Shown: positions 35,364 through 46,591 of the stretch, piece by piece | Layout of the letters: every line of letters begins with the position of its first letter | Position numbering within the stretch: the first letter of the stretch is position 1 | Assembly: GCA_030077755.1 (NCBI GenBank) | Contig: JAQJZZ010000010.1 | Span: 186,001-250,000 of the forward strand | Source: Filosporella fistucella | Taxonomy: Eukaryota > Ascomycota > Leotiomycetes > Helotiales | Direction of reading: 5' to 3' | DNA length: 64,000 bases | Notes under the pieces: model-generated | What the model was told of the DNA's origin: nothing | The model's input: the letters and a program-made list of their open reading frames with translations, nothing else | Databases searched by the model: none | Translations under genes and position numbers: made by a program

Positions 35364-36408
35364 ATGACCATTCAGACCTGGCTCATTGTAGGAGCTTCCC
35401 GAGGAATCGGCCTGGAATTTGCGAAGCAATTGCTAGCCCTTGGCCATTGTGTCATAGCCACATACCGAGCAGCACCAGTAGGATCTCCGCCTACGGACAC
35501 GAACAGAAAAGAGAGACGAAAGGATAGACTCGAGAGTCTTTTGAAGTCGCAAAATGGGCATAATCTTGTTCTTTTACAATGCGACATCAGCGATCATAAA
35601 AGCATAGACAGTTTCACAGCTGAATTGGGGCGATTATTGACCTCTGAGAGACGATTCGAATGTGGAAAGATAGATGTGTGTGTTTTAAATGCTGGCATTC
35701 TTGAGTTTCCCGGTCGCATTTCCGAAATGTAAGCTTGGTAGTTTTCCCGCCTCCGCTCGATCACTAAGTTCAATTGAAATTCGTCAAACTGCAAAACAAT
35801 AGGGTATCTAACTGTACCTAGAACTTTTGAATCGTTTACTCGACATCTGCAGACCAATGCTATCGGGCCTCTTATAGCTGCCCAACAGATACAATCTCTT
35901 TCCAGATCTACAGTTCACTCGACATCCTTGAGACAACTGTCCGTCGACACCTTTGTCTTCACCTCGTCGGATTCTGGTTCTGCAGGAAATTTTCGCTACT
36001 TCGAGGATGGTCTGGGAGCATATTCTGCGTCTAAGGCTGCACTGAATCAAGGTCTACGGGTAAGTTCGAATGCACTTGTCTAACTCCGAATGAACAGTAA
36101 CGGCCGAATCTCACATGTTACAGCACTGGGCCGCCGAAATTTACCGCAAATATGAAGTTTCTGGTGGGGTATTACCTGTCATCCTTGCTCTACATCCTGG
36201 AGAGGTGAGCACTGATATGGGGGCACCTGAGATGGAGGAAACGATAACTCCCCAAGAAAGCGTAAGTGCAATGCTGCAGGTCATTAAAAGCAAAGGCAAG
36301 GGAGGCATCGACGAAACCCGAAAGCTGAGCGGTGAATTGGCAGGAGATCAGCGGGAACCAGGATCTGCGACATTTTGGACATGGGATGGGAAACAACATC
36401 CGTGGTAA
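35364..36408 (+). CDS. Short-chain dehydrogenase/reductase
   Basis: Predicted 295-residue NAD(P)-dependent oxidoreductase. Exons: 35364-35728, 35822-36059, 36124-36408. The first intron has two nearby AGs; only the acceptor at 35820-35821, after a CTAAC branch, keeps the frame (...SEITFESFTRHLQTNAIGP). Cofactor motif GASRGIG at 10-16, CDISDH after strand 3, VLNAGI, and the catalytic YSASKAALNQ. Late LHPGEVSTDMG corresponds to the cofactor-locking PG segment. It lies between the DUF1349 gene and the carotenoid-oxygenase gene and converges on the latter. It could act on an aldehyde or alcohol made by that enzyme (inference). Confidence 0.87.
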
Positions 36409-37290
36409 GATGTCTAACTTGTTAGCAGCGCAGGTCGCAGGTCAGATCACCAATTATTCAGATAGATTGGGAGTGGAAGAGTTACTGTTCTAAGACTGTA
36501 ACTACAGGTGCTTATATGTAACTACATGTCATATGCAGCAGTAGGCAACCAAGGAAACAGATGTGTCAATCATCATGTGGTAGAGTCTCGTGACTTACTG
36601 CAAAAAGAGGACCTCTGTCAAGCGTTGTGGTCTTTTTTTAAATTTGTCTGTGGATGCGCAGTTGCAGGCTCTGAGCTTCCTGAGGATGTGCGAGGCGCTC
36701 TGCAGATTCCTGGTAAAGATGCTCTGAGAGGTTGTGACGAGAGTGGCTGCGGTTAGGATTCGACCTGTGATGGGAGCATGAAAAGGCTTAAACAAGGTGT
36801 CCTAGGCTTCTTCAACTTCAACCGTACATCGTCTCAGGTTTAAGAGAGAGGGATAGACTGTTATCGAAGACACTGGCAGCCTGCTCCTGGGAAACAACTA
36901 GCCTCGAGGTAAGTCGAAGAGCGTTGGATGGGAACCGTAGAATAATACCTCCACGTTTATCGACAGCAGAACTACTGAGTGTGGTTGCCCCTAGTGTGAT
37001 AGTCGTGTCGTCTTTGAAAGAGTCCGGGAAGTCATCTTTTGGAGATGCTTCTATGAAGGGTGATTCAATCCATATACAAGATGTAGCACGAACAGAAAGG
37101 ATCCAAGATCTTGCAAGTTGTTAGCATACGGAAAGCATTTTTGACCTCTTTGGTGCTTTCTGCGGAGAGTCATGATACTTTCACGTGATGACCTTATATA
37201 TATATCAGCAATTTAGGCGGGATGTATCTATCACAGTACAAAGTTTTGCCTCAAAAGTTCTAGCAACTAATAGAAACTTAACTAAACCTT
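36409..37290. other. Convergent intergenic spacer
   Basis: About 0.9 kb between the 3' ends of the dehydrogenase and the carotenoid oxygenase. Short opposed ORFs only, none recognised. Confidence 0.4.
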
Positions 37291-39279
37291 TCAAAGACCA
37301 AAATCCCCCTCAACAAATGAACCATGGGGACCAAGCGCGTAAACCTGTGGCATGTTCGCTCTTGCGATTTCCTCAAACGTCTTACCGTCAAGCCCAATCA
37401 AAATACTGTGCGTACCCTCACGATTGATCATGATTGATATTACAATTCCATCATCTTCATCAGTCGCACCAGGGCGTTGAATGAAAATGGGTTCGGAAGG
37501 ACAACTTTCCCCATTCTGCGGTTTCCACAATTTGAACGTGCCTGTCTTCCAGTCGGATTTGAAGAGATAGCCATAGAATGATGAGTGAAAAACTTTTAAA
37601 CCATTGCCAAGACGACCGATTGGAACTTCGGTGCCTGGAGCGGGGACACCATTGCCGGATACACCGTAGACATAGCGATAGTTGGGGTCCATCGAGGCAG
37701 GCTTAGAGACACGTGGGAGTTCGCACGGCAATCCTGCAATAGCAGAAGCAACTGTCGCGCGACCAATCCTGCCTGGATCCGCCTGGTCCACAGAATCCAA
37801 TTGATATCGGACAAGAGTTCCATTCTGAAACGGCTTGAGGGGATCGAGTATGTTTCCGAGACTGTACTCTGAGTAAGGATAATGTTCCTCCTTGTAGCTG
37901 ACGATGTCAACGTGAATATTGATACCACCGGTTTCGGGATCCACATAATCATATGCATTTGCAATATGGAAGAAGAAGAAATTCTTCGATTGATACGTAG
38001 CGACACTATTTGATTAAATTAGAAACAAGGGGTTACAAATGGATCACAAAACTACTCACTGGTTGCCGTCACTCTTGTTCAAGATATAGAACTGAGTTGG
38101 AGAGTCATGCTCACAGATCATCATGTCGCAGAAAGCTTTTGTTGTATCACTAACGTCCAAATGTACCGGCTGTCGCACATTAGTATAAATATCATTTAAT
38201 TCAATAGTATATAAACTCACATTTCTGACAAACACAACATACTTGTCTGTCATTGCAAGGGCGTGTGTATAACATGGCTTACACGGAATTGGAGACTTCC
38301 ACACCAGAGCTGCCGGGTTTGCCGCAACATCGAGTGCAAAAATAAACAAGATGCCCGATGCATCGACAAGATAGTTAAAAGTGAGTCCTCGCTTACGATC
38401 ATGTGGAGGATGAGCACAACTACCATTTCCAGCAAGCTCTGGGTCGATTTCCATATAAGTGAGCAACCGTTTTGGCTCGAGAGTCCGTGCGTCACAGATC
38501 TGCATGATATTCCAGTCGGTGTGAACTAGGATCTGTATTCAACCATGAGCTTAACATATTTCATCTTCAAACCTCGTAGACCTTTATTTACCTCTTCAGT
38601 GGCTGGGTTTGCTGATTGAGTACCTCTCGAGTAAGGGTTTTTGTCCTTAGGAAGGTGCATACCACGACGTGGCTGCACATTGACATTGACATCGTCAGGT
38701 TCCGCATAACCTGTTGGTACGTAAAGGGATTGCTGTACACTTAAATTAGGCTCCATTTGTCTTGTTCAAGACTGGTCGACGACTACCCACCTGAGCTCCT
38801 AGCAAAGTCGAACACGGATCCTGCGCATCGTTGAGAGGAGTGTTTGGATTGAGACCCATCCTGGAACTCAATACGTAGCCATCTCTCTTGGCTCGTCGAA
38901 CGACGCCCTCATGAGTGTAACGACTCATATAATATACATGACCATCAATCATTCGAAACTTATGGAGCAATGCCAGGCCATCAAAAAGATGCTGAAATAC
39001 AGCCTTGGGCTTCGAACCATCTTCAGAAAGTGGAACAGTAAAGCGCCCGACACCAACCCTATAGGCATTGCTATTAGTTTGTGATTAGGCTTATTAGTTT
39101 GCTTTCTTAAAATACCTGAGGAAAGAACCATGAAGCCAAGTAGGCCACGTCCCACCAACTGTACACTCGACCTCCTTCGGAGTTTCCGGGACATCACGCA
39201 GATATGGCGGGGCGTACTTGAGATCATCTTCTGTAATTGTGTGCCAGTTATAACCTCTGGGCTTTTGTACTAGATCCAT
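37291..39279 (-). CDS. Carotenoid-cleavage-oxygenase family protein (RPE65-type)
   Basis: Predicted 575-residue non-heme iron dioxygenase, which cleaves a conjugated double bond (carotenoid, apocarotenoid or stilbene) to aldehydes. Six exons: 39279-39116, 39058-38791, 38750-38592, 38532-38221, 38169-38060, 38005-37291; every phase agrees. All four iron-binding histidines of the beta-propeller are present: H238 (SCAHPPHDRKRG), H287 (CYTHALAMTDKYVVF), H351 (FFFFHIANAYD) and H565 (LGPHGSFVEGDFGL). The N-terminal WLHGSFLRVGVGRF and FDGLALLHKF blocks fit the family. The intron at 38790-38751 is only 40 nt. Carotenoid versus stilbene preference cannot be read from sequence. The promoter is shared with a divergent P450. 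Confidence 0.9.
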
Positions 39280-40771
39280 GGTAACAAGCAAGAGAAAGTG
39301 CTATCAAGAGATAGCACCAATAGCAATCAAAGTAGCTTTTGAAACTGATGCGGATGTAGAAAGAAACTTGATGATGTTCACAACTGCGCCTGAGAAATAC
39401 TGCGGCATAGAGTGTCTTAAATAAGTACGGCACTTGTGTACGGCTTAATACTATTAAATGGATATGTCAGAAGATGCTATAAACGTGATTAAGTTGGTCA
39501 AAATTCATGACAAATTTGTTGACAAAGTGAAGGAGGTCAAACAAACAGATATAGGGTTTACATGGGACTGAACATGTCGCAGCGGGGGTATCCAAAGTCT
39601 AACAGTCAATTACTCACGTCTGCTATGTAGTGTTCCCTCCAGATAGACCGGAGGAAGAAAGTAAATCGACCTTTAATTGACTTAGATTATCTTTCGGTAT
39701 AAACAATATACTTCATAAGGAGACTATTAACATGATCGGCACTAGACTAGGTTAGGAATTGAAATCCGCCAAGATCTATTCCCTCAAACTCAAATAATGG
39801 ACCGCTCGCATCCAGTTGCCTCCCACAAGGGAAAGTGTGTCACCTTCCCAGAATAAGTGAGTCAATCTTGTTACAGAAGGCACCTAGGGGAGAGCAATCA
39901 CCATGTTTTAGTAATGGTATGCACAGTATGACGTGGTCCATACCTCCAGGTAGCGGGTTCCAATTCGCTGTTTCTTTAACACAACCAACTTGTTCAGCTA
40001 GACGCTTTGGCACTGACTAAGTATCACTGCTGGGCTTTACCATTTCCCCATACCAAACTTCAAAATAAAGTAGCGAAGTCCGAAGCAGCCTCAGTACTAC
40101 TTAAGCTGAAATGTTTGTATGCTGACGGATATAACCCCTGCCCCAACGACCGGATATTGAGAACGTTGCGGACTTTCGGGACATTGGAACTCCTTCAATA
40201 TTATAATGACAAAACGATATTGACAGGATCTACTTGGCACTGACTCTAGACTTCAATATTTCACTGTACCAAACTTAAAGGAAACGAGTGAAGTCCAACG
40301 CAGCCGCAGTACTAATAAGACGGATGTAACCCCTGCCAGCGACCGCCGGATATAGAGAACATTTCGGACTTTCGGACATCGGGACTTCTTCGATATTATA
40401 GACAGGGTCGAAATTTGCGAGTGATAATACTATCATTTCTTACTTTCCTCCCCCTGAGCAATATTCGGCTAATTGGCGTGTGCGTACCCACTGGTGGCGG
40501 TAACCGGGCGTAAGTTTTATCATCGCCATTTTATGCCAAGAGGAGCTTTGTGTGAGTTTAAAGGTTATGAGCAAGGAGGTGACAAAGTTTACCTCGCACC
40601 TCCGTAAAGCCAGAGGTCCGAGATACCGTAAGCAAAAGTATATATGTGTCTCGCTTAATCAGTACTGGCAAGTGAAGATTTTGGGACTATCGCTGATGTC
40701 TTGCTACCTTATATACTGCCCATCCCTCTACCCTTCTTTGCTTCCCAAAATTTCCAAGTGTTTTACTCACA
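39280..40771. promoter_or_regulatory. Bidirectional promoter between carotenoid oxygenase and P450
   Basis: 1.5 kb with no supported gene. Contains a tandem imperfect duplication (listed separately). A TTATATACT element at 40709-40717 lies about 60 bases upstream of the P450 start. Confidence 0.55.
40007..40415. repeat. Imperfect tandem duplication in the shared promoter
   Basis: Copy 1 runs about 40007-40233 and copy 2 about 40234-40415. Both start TTGGCACTGACT. Both contain, in order, TACCAAACTT, GAAGTCC, GCAG, CAGTACTA, GACGGAT, TAACCCCTGCC, GACC/CGG, GAGAAC, CGGACTTTCGG and ATATTATA. Copy 2 carries several small deletions, so the similarity is old or eroded. Confidence 0.75.
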
Positions 40772-42474
40772 ATGAATTCTTTTATTGGTAGCGCATCGCT
40801 CCTAGTGTTATTTGCTTCATGCCTCCTGTTCTATGTTGCCCAAGCAATCCAGCGCCTGTTTTTCAGCCCAGTCGCCAAGTTTCCAGGACCGAAGTTGGCA
40901 GCAGTCAGTTTCTGGTACGACGAGAATTCTTTTAAATGCGTACCAAGCTAACAATAACTGCAGGTATGAGTTCTACTATGATGTAATTCTCGGAGGACAA
41001 TACACGTTTAAGATTGGTCGCATGCATGAGAAATACGGTCCTATTATCCGGATCAATCCATACGAGTTACATGTCTCATCTCCAGAGTTCTACGAAAAGC
41101 TGTATTCGGGCCCTGGAAAGCGGCGTCACCGATGGGATTGGATGACCGTTCAATTCGATGTGCCACAATCCATGTTCGGTACCAATGACCACGATCTACA
41201 TCGCATTCGGAGAGCAGCCGTCAATCCATTCTTCTCCAAAGGCGCCGTTCGGAAGTTACAGCCAGTCATTGAAGAGCGAGTCGAGGCGCTGATGAATTGC
41301 TTTCGGGGATTTCAATCTTCTGGCGAGCCAGTCACTCTTAATTATGCGTTCGCTGCATATACTAACGGTCTGTGTGTTAGGTATTTGCGAGAAGTGCTGA
41401 CAATAGTATAGACATTGCTCAAGAATATGCTTTCGCTAGATCAGACCATCGAGTTGACCAGGATGATTTTGAACCCAAATTTCACGATGCTTCAGTTGTT
41501 TTCAGTAGCGGCGGGGCACTGATTAAGCAATGGCCATGGATATTGCCCCTCAAGAGGGCTTTGCCAGATTCCTTTATGACTTGGCTAGACCCGAACGTAA
41601 AGTCATTCTTTGACTTCCAAGCCGTGAGAGCCCTACTCTCGTGATTCTCTGTAATGAACCAACTAAAGGCTTGACTTAGGGCACCGTAAAGCAAATCAGG
41701 GCGATAAAGGCAGGCCAGAGTGACGACTCAAAAGATGCGGACCATCGTACTATCTTCTACGAAGTCCTGAACAGTGATCTTCCGGCTAAGGAGAAATCGG
41801 ACACGCGTCTCGCCGAAGACGGTCAGTCCATTGTCGTCGCAGGAACTCTGACGACATCATGGGCTCTCTGCGTGGCTGTATACTTTCTTCTCTCGCAGCC
41901 AGCGACCCTTCGAAAACTCAAAGCAGAGCTGCAAACTATATTGAAAGGCTCAGCATCAACAGTCACGCTCGCTGCGTTGGAGCAACTTCCGTACTTGACA
42001 GGTTGTATTCAAGAATCCATTCGACTAAGCTACGGGGTGTGCACTCGACTTCAGAGGATTGCACCGGACGAGACCTTGGTCTTCAACGACGGAGTGAGAG
42101 ACTGGCATATACCTCCAGGGACGCCGGTTGGCATGACCAGCGTCTTAGTTCATCATGACGAGTCTGTCTTCCCGGATTCGAGGACGTTTCTACCCGAGAG
42201 GTGGATCGACCATCCACAGTTAAATAAATTTCTCGTTTCATTCTCGAAGGGGACGCGAAGCTGCGTTGGCATCAATCTAGCGTACGCAGAACTTTACCTT
42301 GCCATCGCCAGGATATTTAGAGCTTATGGAAGTCGAGAAGTGAGGACTGAGGGAGATTCGGGGTACCTTGAGTTGTTTGAGACAACTGCGGAGGATATAG
42401 TGATCCAGAAGGATCTTTTCATCCCAGCCGGAAGGAAAGGATCTATGGGGGTCAGAGTCACAGTGAAGAAGTAA
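40772..42474 (+). CDS. Cytochrome P450 monooxygenase
   Basis: Predicted 517-residue microsomal heme monooxygenase. Exons: 40772-40914, 40964-41367, 41412-41623, 41680-42474; phases agree. N-terminal anchor at about 3-30 (SASLLVLFASCLLFYVA), then the fungal hinge FFSPVAKFPGPKLAA. Helix C reads LHRIRRAAVNPFFSKGAVRKL, shortened here to its start. The helix-I oxygen-activation motif is AGTLTT, where the family usually has AGTETT or AGTDTT, so the acidic residue is replaced. ESIR is the ExxR motif, PERW the meander, and the heme loop is FSKGTRSCVG with C448 as ligand. The intron 41368-41411 is 44 nt with a GTCTGT donor, the weakest junction. Divergent from the carotenoid oxygenase; probable tailoring partner (inference). 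Confidence 0.88.
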
Positions 42475-43463
42475 ATCTGGTGAGGTGTAATCTCTTCCAT
42501 CACATCAATACCACACTCGCCAAGATTCACAATTGCATCTTTGATATCTAATTCCCGTTTCAATTTTCGTCGTACCGTCCAAGACCAATAACTCGCTTAT
42601 TTCTGTATTGTACTTAATTCGGTTCTGTGTAACGGTTGCTCTACGTGCCGATGCTCGTAGGGTTCTGGATAAGGTATAGGTATATCACAAAGACGTTCTG
42701 GTTATAATATTACTCAGTATGAAGAATACTATTTGAAGTTAAGGACGAAGCTCCTATCTAGTAACAGACGTGTTAGTCTTACATAGAGCCTTTATTCTTA
42801 ATAAATCCTATAAATCAATATTAATCAAGTAAATTATATCTAGATTCCCTAGATTTAATCACGTGGTTTATAACCACCTGATTCTTTAACAATAGTTATC
42901 TGTGTTACTTAGCTAAATAACTGAACATTAAGCTATAATTGTGGTTATAACCGTAATATTATCCCCATTTTAGGCTAGTATTATCTCGATACTAAAATAA
43001 AGTACAGAAATATTAAGTAATAACTATAATCTATAACGTTTAGATAGTAAAAGATAAAATAAATACTAAGGGATTAGCTTAGGGGTAGTTACAGAAGGGT
43101 CCGGACTACTTTAGGAGGTATATAAGGAACTTTCTTCCCCTTAGCTATACCTTATCTTTCTTGTGTCCTTCGTACTAGACTAATAGTATACGATTTACCT
43201 TTGCCTAGTGATTCTATACACTACACTACCTAATGTATCCACGTGTCGTTACACTTTAGGGATCTATGAGGGAGAGAGTCACAGAAGAATTACCAGTTTG
43301 TTGTGTAGAGGATGCTATCTATTCAAATTCCATATGAAATGTTGCACTCTTTCATATACTTCGCAGCTTATCGCCCATCTGTTATACTATCGCAATAGTG
43401 AAATTTTGGGAATAAATTTCTAGGTCCAGAAACGAATCTAGGATTCTTGGCTCTCATTGTATT
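42475..43463. other. A/T-rich intergenic block
   Basis: About 42690-43200 is strongly A/T-dominated with many TAA/TAG trinucleotides. No gene recognised. It marks the right border of the 30.5-42.5 kb gene island. Confidence 0.45.
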
Positions 43464-43508
43464 CTATTCCTCGCCTTCTTGCTCGGCCTCATGCTCACCC
43501 TCAACTCC

Positions 43509-44529
43509 TTATTGTAGCTCTTCTGGTTCCGCTCCTTCCTGCGTCTCGCCTTGAGGCTCAGTTTGACCCTCAACCTCCTCCCCTTCCTGAAGAGGCTCTT
43601 GACCCTCAGACTCCCCATGATCCTCACCCTCGCCTTGTTGTAGCTCCTCTGGTTCCGCTGCTTCCTGGGTCTCGCCTTGAGGCTCAGTTTGACCCTCACC
43701 CCCTTCCTGAAGAGGCTCTTGACCCTCAGACTCCCCATGACCCTCACCCTCGCCTTCCTGAACCTCCTCTTGACCCTCGCCTTCAGCCGGATCGTAAGCA
43801 TCTGGCTCGTCCGCAGTCTGTGCCGCATCGTCGTCATGCGGTGCTTCTTCGTTCGGCTCGACACTAGTGCTCAAGCCTAACTCCACGGCCGCCTCCTCGA
43901 TCTGCTCCCTGGACCACTCCTCTCCAGTTGCTTCCGGAAACTGCAAGACCATCCAGCCAATTGGCTCGTCTTTTTGAACCGGCTGTCCTCCTACGCCGTA
44001 GTATTGAATGCCATCTCCTTCCCACCGATGTCCCGGTTGACCTATACCAGCAGCCCCACGCTCGTACTTGCCTCCACGGAACAGGTAGATACGGTAATGA
44101 CTAATGTCGTTGGACTTTCCTCCAAATGCCACAGTAATCAGCTTCAGAGCCTGCGTTTCTCCAGTGAAGGTCTTCTTGTCATCCGTATAGTCATTGCAAA
44201 CGATGATGTTGAAGTCGTTCTCAAACTTAGAACGCAGTTTGTCCATGGTGTATGCTACCGTGTGCTCCTTGATTGCCTTCACATTCTGGTCACGAGTTGC
44301 CTCGTCTTCCACGATATGTTTCATCTGAATGCCATCCTTAGTCACGCTAAGAGCAACCTGACTGCCCTTTTCGACGGTGTCGAGAACACCCTGGGCAAAT
44401 TCATTGGCTTTGCCCAGAGTGTCAATGCCCGCGTCAACTGCTGCGACTGAGAAAAGAATCAGTTGCTGAGAAATAAGATTGATAGTTTGGAGACAGGCAA
44501 TACATTGGGTCATACTTACGCCCGGACAT
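43509..44529 (-). CDS. Unknown protein with acidic C-terminal tandem repeats
   Basis: Two exons: 44529-44520 (MSG plus one base), an intron 44519-44447 (GTAAGT...TCAG), then 44446-43509; 315 residues. The N-terminal 200 residues look ordered (AAVDAGIDTLGKANEFAQGV; FENDFNIIVCNDYTDDKKTF; ISHYRIYLFRGGKYERG; GWMVLQFPEATGEEW) but match no family I recognise. The C-terminus is a Glu/Gln/Gly-rich repeat of about 42 residues in two copies (EGQTEPQGETQEAAEPEELQ). The stop at 43511-43509 is TAA where the upstream repeat copy has CAA. Beyond it the frame stays open for 14 codons of similar acidic sequence to a TAG at 43466-43464. A one-base premature stop is therefore likely. Confidence 0.7.
43516..43761. 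repeat. Coding tandem repeat, period 126/120
   Basis: Copy at 43516-43641 (starting AGCTCTTCTGGTTCCGCTCC) and copy at 43642-43761 (starting AGCTCCTCTGGTTCCGCTGC). The copies are highly similar apart from a six-base in-frame difference. Encodes the acidic C-terminal repeats of the minus-strand gene. Confidence 0.85.
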
Positions 44530-46591
44530 GGTTATGAATGCTTAGATGTTAGACAATAGGGCGAATAAATTTGTGTTTGTCGAACACGTAGAGTGTGAGG
44601 GATGAATAGATATATAGCACGACAAAGGGACAAATTATGGAGATTATGGATGTTCGAGTTTTGATGGCAAGAGCTTCCTTTTGTAGAGCACTTAAACCCC
44701 TTAATTTGGCTGTTAGATGAAGTCTATCCTCTCATCTCACTTTATATTGGCGGCTAGTCCTCGAACAGATGTTGTAATCGTGTTGCATAGTTCAGCTCCC
44801 AAAGCCATTTTGCGATGCCAAGCTTGCAAGCCAGAGCTATGATAGGCGTAGAAGGCAGTAGGGTGTAAGACTTGTAATTAACAATACCTGCACCTATCCC
44901 AAGCTCTTCCCAAAATGTAATACCATGTCGGCTGACACCGCCTCGCTGTGTGCCCCTCGGTCGAGTTTCTCGTTTTGAACTCTTGAAGAGTTTGGGAAGT
45001 CCTTGAAGGAAATATCGGTTAGCTTTGTCCGTAAGAACCCTTGCTTGCTTGCCCTATCGGCAAGATACAGGGCTGGCATGATGTAAGCAGTGGCGGCTGA
45101 GATTACAGGGTTGTCTGATGCGTTGAGATTCAGCTCGGGCAAACCCCACAGCCCAGATGTTCAGCCCTAGGGTAAGGTACTGTACGACCCCGCCACCGGA
45201 TTCGACAATTAGACCCTCTTAAGCAGCTTCCAAAAAGAAGGGATATTAACCCATAGATAATTGCGGATATTGCTGACGTGAGTCTAGATATTCTGCTTGC
45301 AAATTCTGCAGCTTCGCCATTGCCCTTCCCGATGCTGCCCAGCTGAGCCATGGTTTCTTGAGATACCTTTGCTGAAAAGCTTTCATGGATTGGCATCGGC
45401 ATACGTTGGCAATAAACCCCTACTAGAGGATTATATTCCCATTTGTCTCAATTAGGTGGAGTTTAATGGTAAGATGGCAATCCATCGAGTAATATATCTA
45501 AGTTTGTTATTCACGAAGCTATTTAATTGAGGATTCTCTTTAAGTGTCGTTAAAAGATTCTGAAATTCCGGTTATTGCAGCTTTAATTGTTGTGACTTGC
45601 CTACTAATTCGTGATGTTGGTGTCGTTCGATTAAGTCTAGTACCATAGATACTAGAGACTGAGGATTGGATGTTAAATGCCCCTTATCGGTCGGTGGAGG
45701 GGTTAATGGTGATAGGATTTGCTTATCTGGGGGTGTACCATGAGCAGATTTAGGGATAGGCGTCGACGCTAAGGAGCCCTTCTTATTATTTATTGCTTGG
45801 CCGGCGATAAGGGTGAATATTTGTGCTATATTAAAGTCGACACTGGTCAGCATTATGCACCTCATATCCCGATGATTTAATTACTCTTAGGCGAGTCCAG
45901 TACAGATTCCTACAGAGGTAAAAGAGTGCTATAGCGACAAGACCGCGAAAATGCGAGGGTCCAAATTCAACCCCGTCTTCTGGGTTGGCTACCACTCGTT
46001 ATCAAAATACAAGATATCTCCTGTTAAGGGTAAGCCGTCGAGCTCGTTATAGTTATCATCAGATTCCCATGCCTTTACGTCGATCCCCAAAGCTACTTCT
46101 AATGTTTGCCTGCCGTAGGCCTCCAAAATTATGTTGTAAAGGCGAAGGTTATGAAACGAAGATCTTAACCCATAAAGCCCAGGCCTGTACTACCTATTTC
46201 ATCTTCTCCGAGCCATACCGTTACTGCTAGCGACTAGCTAAATATATCTCTTATCCTTAGGATCTGAGCATTGCGCTCGTCGATGTCGTCCTGATTGATG
46301 CAGAGTGCATCGTACCAGCAGAGAAGAGCAAGGAAGTCGTCCAGCTCTGCCTAGCTGTGGGAGCCGTTTTAGGCCCTGTCTTAAAAAGGCGGTCCTCATG
46401 GTATTGCCGTATTTGCTTTTTAGAGTGCCTCACCGCTGCTGCGCCTTGCAACAGAATAAGGCTGAGACGCTCAAATACTTATTAAATGTTCGTTATCGTT
46501 CATCGTTTATACCCGTTAATCACGATGAAGAACTATCTATTATTACAGTTCAGCATCGACAAGCCCTTCCAAGTTAATTAAAATCCATATA
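44530..46591. other. Intergenic region with protein-coding relics
   Basis: Minus-strand frames at 45402-45130, 45142-44894 and 45865-45572, and a plus-strand frame around 46260-46460, look like fragments of former genes. None gives a complete spliced model. The 45865-45572 fragment contains LSPLTPPPTDK and SMVLDLIERHQHHE, reminiscent of a dispersed fungal protein family (memory-based impression). Confidence 0.35.

Noticed and set aside
43457..43867. Leu/Pro-rich plus-strand frames opposite the repeat protein
   Set aside because: Complement of the acidic tandem repeat; low complexity and no start context.
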